This document shows, one piece after another, positions 58,150 to 64,000 of a DNA stretch of 64,000 nt. The DNA is taken from assembly GCA_013407085.1 (NCBI GenBank), contig JACCGJ010011332.1, positions 21,857-85,856 of the forward strand. Direction: 5' to 3'. A program made the position numbers and the translations under genes. The first letter of the stretch is position 1. The number at the start of each line of letters is the position of its first letter. The notes below the pieces were generated by a model. The model was not told the DNA's origin. It was given only the letters and a program-made list of their open reading frames with translations, and did not search any database. The DNA is from Atriophallophorus winterbourni (lineage: Eukaryota > Platyhelminthes > Trematoda > Plagiorchiida > Microphallidae).

Positions 58150-58655
58150 AAGCGCATAATAGTTTCATGCTCCGCAAATTTTAGAATGACATAACAGTCC
58201 GAGTCGAGAGTGACGATGTCGCCCATCATTTTCAGTTGCACGCTGGCGGCGTTAATTTCCTTTGGCTGAGCTGTATCTGCTCTTCATCTGCTTAGACATG
58301 ATACATTACATTGGACCGCAAAGTGAGCGATCAAGACAAGTTCTTCCCAACTAGTAGGGTCAAGGCCAATAGGTTACGTATCACTTATGTAAACGTCTTT
58401 GTACCGCAAGTGTGATCTATCCTGATTGCAACTCACCACAGGCTAGGTGTTTGGGAATACGACCATTTTCAATTATGAAGACGTGGCGAAGCCACGGTAG
58501 GCGGTGATGTCCTAGTATGGTAAACATTAGTCCACATTAGTCACTCTGTCGACCCATGATATGTTCAAGATTAGGCGGATGCTTCTCAAATAGAAATCAT
58601 TCAGCGTTCGTTCGTGTCTTGGGTACTATGCCATTGCATAATATGAACATATGTA
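58150..58655 (-). mobile_element. RTE-type LINE C-terminal remnant
   Basis: On the minus strand a broken frame reads IRLILNISWVDRVTNVD, then PWLRHVFIIENGRIPKHLACGELQSG, interrupted by several stops. This parallels the typical RTE/endonuclease-RT end (LGHVxRMxxxRIPKxLxYGELxxGxR, then RRxxDVxKxxL and WExLAxDR). It is too decayed to annotate residue by residue. It is a different family from the mini RTE at 5.9 kb. Confidence 0.5.
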
Positions 58656-58683
58656 TATGAAAGATGAACGAATGTATAATCAC

Positions 58684-58704
58684 CTTTGGTGCATTTATAA
58701 ATTT
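58684..58704 (-). other. Candidate further 21-nt exon of the MEG-like gene
   Basis: TTTTATTATATTTCAG precedes a 21-nt block followed by GTGATT. Entered in phase 1 from the 59824 exon, it would encode KIYKCTK and leave phase 1. The acceptor is good and the donor is mediocre. It could be chance in AT-rich DNA. Confidence 0.2.
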
Positions 58705-59823
58705 CTGAAATATAATAAAAATGTTCTATGGTGGTGCCATTTAAAAAGATGGAATTTATTCAAAACATGTGTATCATGGTTTATTTCGCATGACAAAAAT
58801 AAAAATTTCGAAATTTGAAGCAATTACGAAATCGAATTGGCTATAATAAACGGAATAATAAATTTAACCTTAAATCGAATATTTGTTTCATTTAATTTAA
58901 CAAGTGACATCAACAAGCCAACCGTGCAATTATTTTTTTCCGAAATAATTTTAAGAAAGCTAATTGCTCTAATTGACTGGTATTTCTATCAAAAGAAATA
59001 ATTGAAACATGTATAAAGAACAAAAGGCAGTTAATATTTACAGATTTTCTCGCTCTAAATTGAGGTGACCTTTCACAACATCACTCTCACACATGTGGCA
59101 CTGAAACAAACATATATCTGACTTCTTTCGTACTCAATGATTAAAATCAGAATATAAAAATTAGAATAAATTTAAATTCAAATTATTAAAAAAATATAAT
59201 ACTGATATAGAAAACCTAGTTTTAGTGTAATTGTAGGAGGTTTAGCAACGAGGATTCTTCCAACAATGAGCTTTCGGACAAACATTTCTTGAATAAAATG
59301 ACTGATTTTGAACGATTATTATTCAGTTTTATTTTTAAATCACGAGCAATGTTCAGTGGAAACATTTTTACAGAACACTTTGTAGTTTATCGAGTTATTT
59401 GATTTTGGGATATCGCGTTTAATTTTTTAAACATTTTGCTCGTAATTATGCACCAGATGTAATAGTAAAATCTTAGTTTTCATATGTACACAAATTAATT
59501 GAATATGTTAGTTCTTTTGTATTTGAACAAAACTAAAGAAAATATTTATTGTTGATATAGAGATAAACTCGCGTATCCCAGACATTTTGTTTTCAATATT
59601 CTTAACATTATTGTCACATTTATTTAGATAATAATATTGTGTGCAAACCACACACAGCTCCCATTAAATTCTTACAAAATTATTTCTTCATGTAGGTAGG
59701 TTATATTTTACATGTGAGCTCGTCATATCTATTAAATCATTGACTAGTTATATGTTACTTCAATAATTTAATTTAAATTGTCTAGATATATTGATACAAA
59801 TTTCAATTGTTTAGTGAACATAC

Positions 59824-60161
59824 TTCTAGCCTTCTCTGAGTGAAAAAAATATCAAACCTCATAAATAAATCGCTTTAAAATATATTAAAATTAGCTTTGA
59901 TATATTGGCGAACTTACCTGCTGGGGTGCCTGAAAATAACAGATTATAAGATCAGCTTATTATGAAATCAATTCAAGAGTTATTATTAAATGCCAATGTT
60001 TAAATTCACTTACTATTCCTTTTGCCTAAAAAAAACATCGTTCCTATTGTAAAGTGGTTATAATTTCAATGAAATGTTTTCAAAGATGTTACTAAATAAT
60101 TGGTCTCACCCTCAGAGCAAACAACAATGAATGTTAACGCGACGATAATAATAGCTTTCAT
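59824..60161 (-). CDS. Micro-exon-gene (MEG)-like secreted peptide, exons 1-4
   Basis: Exon 1 coding part is 60110-60161: ATG at 60159-60161, then MKAIIIVALTFIVVCSEG, a clear signal peptide, then donor GTGAGA. Exon 2 is 60014-60025 (TTTTTTTAG / 12 nt / GTAAGT). Exon 3 is 59918-59929 (TTATTTTCAG / 12 nt / GTAAGT). Exon 4 is 59824-59835 (TTTTTTCACTCAG / 12 nt / GTATGT). All junctions are phase 1, and the spliced frame is open, adding G-K-R-N, S-T-P-A, E-K-A-R after the signal peptide. Symmetric tiny exons behind a signal-peptide exon are the hallmark of schistosome MEGs, whose products are secreted by the oesophageal glands and other host-facing tissues. The sequence itself matches no MEG family I can name. 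The 3' exons are unresolved. Confidence 0.75.
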
Positions 60162-60204
60162 TTCAACGTAGTTCTTTGCACCTACATTTCGCTGTACACT
60201 GAAT

Positions 60205-60245
60205 CGTCTGCTAATATATTGCCTAAAATCTATCCAGCCAATCAT
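60205..60245 (-). promoter_or_regulatory. Possible core promoter of the MEG-like gene
   Basis: Upstream of the start codon, on the minus strand, CAATATATTAG (about 60209-60219) could serve as a TATA-like element about 50 bp before the ATG. TGATTGGCTGG (60235-60245) contains an inverted CCAAT box. This is judged on motif and position only. Confidence 0.3.
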
Positions 60246-60367
60246 AAATTTGCCACGATATATCGCTGACTGGCCTACGGTGGGCTTTCACCAGTCTGCT
60301 TCATTTTTACCTCAGACGAGGTTTCTTCTCGATTCAAGCATGGAGATCTCACTTTAGTATGACAGGT

Positions 60368-60790
60368 TGCTTTGGTTTCAGTAGCGGTTTGAGGTTTTTA
60401 CAGAGTGGGGTTGCTGACCCCGCGTCTAACCCTCCTCCTTTTGCAGACGGGCTTGGGACCGTCCTCGGCGGGGTATTGTGATTGTGTAATCCGCAGGAAG
60501 CGGAGGTTTGGAGTCAGGGTTTCCATCCCCTAGATGGACTGCCCTCCCAGGCTGACGAGCTCCATCTACCCGAAGCGAACTGGTTTTGAGGCGCCAGTCA
60601 CCCGCCTTCGCCCCTTCTCCTGTCAGTAGAAGCAGTTCCGCCACGAGCAGGCCAGGAGTTGGACTTCGGTTGTCAGAGGCTATTTGAGACGCACGCCGTA
60701 TGGGAGCATTTTGTAGGTAGCGGGAGCTTATCCCCACCACCACCCCCGGCTGTGACAACCTTGGGAACCCAGTGCAAACATTCAACAGCA
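60368..60790 (-). mobile_element. RTE-type LINE, isolated 5' fragment
   Basis: A GC-rich island on the minus strand: GGTTGTCACAGCCGGGGGTG, GTAGATGGAGCTCGTCAGCC, ATTACACAATCACAATACCC, then GACGGTCCCAAGCCCGTCTG and AGCAACCCCACTCTGTAAAA. The last 100 bp match the 5' part of the mini RTE at 5930-6025. A 121-codon frame (60426-60791) spans it but looks like translated 5' leader. The fragment keeps the 5' side and loses the 3' side, the reverse of normal LINE truncation. Confidence 0.65.
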
Positions 60791-61511
60791 ATAATTGTTG
60801 TTGGTATTAAACATTTTGTTTCACGTGAAACAAAATATTTTGCCGTTCAATCAACTTCATTCGACTGACATACTCGGATAATAGTGTTCTAGGAGCAGTA
60901 TAGAAGCGTTGACTCCTCCAAATTTGATCTAGGAACACGTGGTCATTAAACTCAAACATGCAATATACCTGCCAAGTGGCATACTTTGGAAAGAGTGACA
61001 TGACATGGTTAAGAATGAATGGCATTACAATGAATATGTATCATCCACTTTGAAATTATTTACCAGAATTAACATATTGAACACGGTTTTCTGGTATTTC
61101 TACTAAATAAATATACCATTCAGAGATGTGGAATCCGATTTTAAAACACCTACATGGTGGATGCCATGGATGAGGGCAAACTATTACCTATTGCTTCATT
61201 ACAATTTGTTTTGGAGATATAAGTATTTATGTGGAAACGCTACTCGCATATTTTCAGGATAAAGTTGTTCATTTATTACATTGGTGTTGCAATGCTTATA
61301 GATTAGTATACTCAAAATCACCCGACATTTGTTTAGTTAGAACATTCTTTATTTAAAGCAAACGACGGACATTCATGTGATTCGTGGTGAGATTATTTTC
61401 CAGCTAATCAAATACGCTCGAACGTTATGTGTATCATCGAAACCACTTTAATAACGCAGAAAAACGATTTAGAGATGATTTCTTTAGATCCCTCACAGGT
61501 GGTTCCTTCTT
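60791..61511. other. No gene seen; 24-bp perfect palindrome at 60813-60836
   Basis: AT-rich sequence. The palindrome is centred on CACGTG and described in the findings. Confidence 0.5.
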
Positions 61512-62112
61512 CAAGATTCAAGATTCAAGATTCAAGAATTTATGGTCACAAAAAGCATATAGCTTAACAATTACCATATCATTGTAAATATGCGTTCAAT
61601 AAGAGGTATAAAAAATCAATTATACGATGTCACTGGAGTCAAGTAATATGCTTACCCCGAGTCAATTCACAGGCATCGTCGAATCGTTATGTAACAAATA
61701 ATTGTCCAAGGTTCGAGTGAATGTTTGGATACAGGGAGAGGTGATAATTGCTTCAGGAAGGGCATTCCACAGGAAACAGACACGTACCGAATAGAAATAT
61801 CGGAGAAAATTAGTGCGGGAATGGGAAATTTGTAGTGCCGCTGAGTGGCTACGTGTAATTCCTGATTCACGGTATTGGAACAAATGTTTGAGTGGATGAT
61901 CTGGAGTATTCATTATCTTGTAAGTAATGATAACGTCACTTCGAAGTCTACGTTGAAGGGGAGTGAGGAGCTTTAGCTTTTTCAAGCTTTTCTCGTATGT
62001 AAGGTCTCGAAAACCACGCACGAGTTTAGTTGCACGATTATATATCCTGTCAAGCAAGAATATATCTTTTTTCATCCACGGAGTCCATGCTTGCGATGCG
62101 TGTTCCAAAATC
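61512..62112 (-). mobile_element. CR1-like LINE copy J, 5'-truncated stub
   Basis: The 3' end is at 61515-61545, tandem CAAGATT units followed by TTTATGGTCACAAAAAGC (reversed). The stub runs to about 62112, where homology to the CR1 thumb stops. Its C-terminal protein closely follows copy 1 at the left edge of the window. Confidence 0.85.
61662..62108 (-). pseudogene. CR1 ORF2 C-terminus (copy J)
   Basis: A 148-codon uninterrupted frame: EHASQAWTPWMKKDIFLLDR, IYNRATKLVRGFRDL, LRSDVIITYKIMNTPDHPLKHL, then RYFYSVRVCFLWNALPE and YLLHNDS. It is only the tail of ORF2, without RT motifs, so it is functionless despite the open frame. It is intact where copy 1 has the TAA at IYHR. Confidence 0.8.
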
Positions 62113-64000
62113 TTCGGTGATACAGGTCCGCTCGCACTCTATGCAAACTGGGAATGATTTTTTACGAATAGATTTTCTCATGAAGAACATCTTTGCCAAC
62201 CTGAGCATACTCCCATTTCTCTTGGATACAATGCAATAGGACAAACAGTCTAACAGGTGGAACATTTTTTGTTCTCTATGGTCGACACGGCTTCATTATT
62301 ATTAGTCTATGAATAAGAAAATATTCGGCAGGATTGTGGGTTATATTTTTCATATTTCAAGGAAGTCCTGATAGTGGCATGCATGTCTCGAGTAAACATT
62401 CTACTGAAGAAATCCCTGAAGGTATTTTTTGCGTGCAAAAGACGCAATCTCAGAAATACGGTTTACCGTCTTTTGGATCTTTTTTTGTCGTGAAACTATA
62501 GCAATTCAAGGATATATGAAAACTAGAAAACCAAATCCAGGTAGGCAATCAGTGATCATGCGGTGAACCTAGATAGCATTGCAAATGAAACATTTTAGAC
62601 TGGATTGTATTACTAGTTCTACATTTGTAATTGGAAAGGAGCACTCGGAGTATGTGCGAGCTATCCGATATAGCTGTTGTTCTTGTTGGTCTCCTACGGT
62701 CGATTTCGACCATTGCTGTATATCACAATGCATTATATTTTCAATGCTTCACAAGCAATATTGGCAGGAAATCAGTGGTGTACCGTCAGTTCTTTTTAAA
62801 ATCTCCCGTGAATTTCATGCGAGCGGTATAACGGAATACCAAAAGAGCGATTCTTACAGACCCCCGTTGTTGCATATAGCTAGTAATTATTCTAAAATGA
62901 GATTCACAAAATTTGTGAACCACTGATTCGTTCGAAGTCAAAGATTTCGTGATTAATATCACCCACCAGTTACCATTTAAGGTGAAGATGTGTGCCTTCA
63001 GTGGCAAGATCGAGTTAATGCTCAGCAGATTTCCAGCGCATTATTAAATGTTAAACTAATCCAAATAATTTTGTTTACAGTGGATTTGCGTAAATGTTAA
63101 CCAAGAAATCCTGTCTTGTTGCATCTGATCTTCAGAAAATTTGTACTTTTGTCATGGGCTATAGCTTTCACTGCAAGGTTCAGTGCGTTCGATACTCAGT
63201 TAAGGCTTCAAGCACAAAACTTCACTCAAAAAAATTGGTTTTAGCTTGAGTGTGATACGATATGCTACCTAGTGGTCCCCCGAAGCTACGTTGATCTTTA
63301 TTAAATTATTCATCGTGAGAACACACGATGTTCGTATCGAATCTCGTGGGTCATAGAATCATACGAATATTTAATCATTCTCGTTCATTTTTGACCACCC
63401 AAATACTGTTCAACAGTTTAACGAGCAGTAAGAATTTGAATAATACATTCAAATAAAAATTATATGTTAACAAAATTATATTTTATTAAAGATTGTGACG
63501 GAAAGTGTAGTATTTGATGATTAAATAAGTTTGTTATTCTCTGCAGCTTCAACAATATATCTATCATTTAAGTACAAAATGTTATTTGGTAAATTCGAAT
63601 ACTTCGGTATATACGAATTAATATACAGAGTGGGCAAATATTTTCAAACATAATAGTGAAATGCTTAAACTTGAATTACATGGAAACTGCATGCGCAACA
63701 GCTATAGTGTTAAATACTCACTGTCAACAAACCTTCAAGGAATTTGAAAGACCTCCTGCATGTTGTCAATAATGAGGTCGAACTTAAATGCACACCCTAG
63801 TCGTGCGCAAAAATAGTGTTTTAACGTTGAAGTGCTTTCTAAAACAAGTTTAAAAGAACACGCTTGCCTTACAACAACCGGGCCGCTCACACTGGCTGAG
63901 TCATGTTTACTGATTGAGAAATCGTCGTATTTCAAAAGCTCTAGTCTATCACAAGTTGTAATCGGAAAGCAATGTGAAGTTATCCGGCTAAAGTAGTATG
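62113..64000. other. No recognisable feature
   Basis: No element or gene identified. A 113-codon frame from ATG 62585 to 62926 is Cys-rich in its middle (YSCCSCW, DHCCISQC) but has no known motif and no splice context; it may be chance. Confidence 0.4.

Noticed and set aside
59041..59100. Exon beginning after the strong acceptor at 59101
   Set aside because: In the phase set by the upstream micro-exons it reaches a stop after four codons, and internal GTGAG donors would give a 10-nt exon that breaks phase. Left unannotated.
60426..60791. 121-codon minus-strand frame as a host gene
   Set aside because: It lies in the GC-rich 5' leader of an RTE and shares sequence with the mini RTE at 5.9 kb.

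Overview
This window reads as nuclear DNA of a trematode, most likely a schistosome. It is AT-rich and dominated by flatworm-type mobile elements: CR1-like non-LTR retrotransposons with a PHD-like ORF1, an RTE, Penelope-like elements, a Ty3/Gypsy element and piggyBac. It also carries two copies of a tRNA-type SINE with a hammerhead ribozyme, like the schistosome SM-alpha family, and a small gene built from 12-base exons in the style of schistosome micro-exon genes (MEGs). No rRNA, CRISPR, operon or bacterial gene is present. Nothing could be searched; assignments rest on motifs read by eye.

Layout. 1-2675: the 3' part of a CR1 copy abuts a Penelope-like fragment. 2695-4940: a half-copy of a foldback repeat with a 241-bp tandem array. 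5925-6278: a miniature RTE keeping only its two ends. 6722-6941: the hammerhead SINE. 7338-19562 and 34380-44905 are the two arms of a large inverted duplication. Each arm is about 7.4 kb once later insertions are removed, and both carry the same internally deleted piggyBac at the same place. The left arm alone gained a nearly full-length CR1 (14364-19165). The right arm alone gained an RT-less Gypsy element (35524-38621). The 14.8-kb spacer holds a 3.3-kb foldback element (19563-22910) and then a pile of CR1 copies in both orientations (B, D, F), with a CR1 fragment patched inside D and a 922-bp LTR mini-element nested inside F.

Right of the palindrome lie another CR1 copy (45403-47717), two Penelope-like C-terminal fragments (48340-48790 and 49610-50285), a decayed CR1 (53380-54670), a second hammerhead SINE (55560-55757), an RTE remnant (58150-58655), an RTE 5' fragment (60368-60790) and a CR1 stub (61512-62112).

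The most interesting object is on the minus strand at 59824-60161. A signal-peptide exon is followed by three successive 12-nt exons, each bounded by good splice signals. All introns are phase 1, and the reading frame stays open across all four. That is the architecture of a secreted MEG protein. Its 3' end is not resolved. Almost every transposon coding region is broken by nonsense codons, frameshifts or deletions, so the window is largely a graveyard. The Gypsy element has two LTRs differing at only about three of 340 positions and must have moved recently using enzymes supplied in trans.
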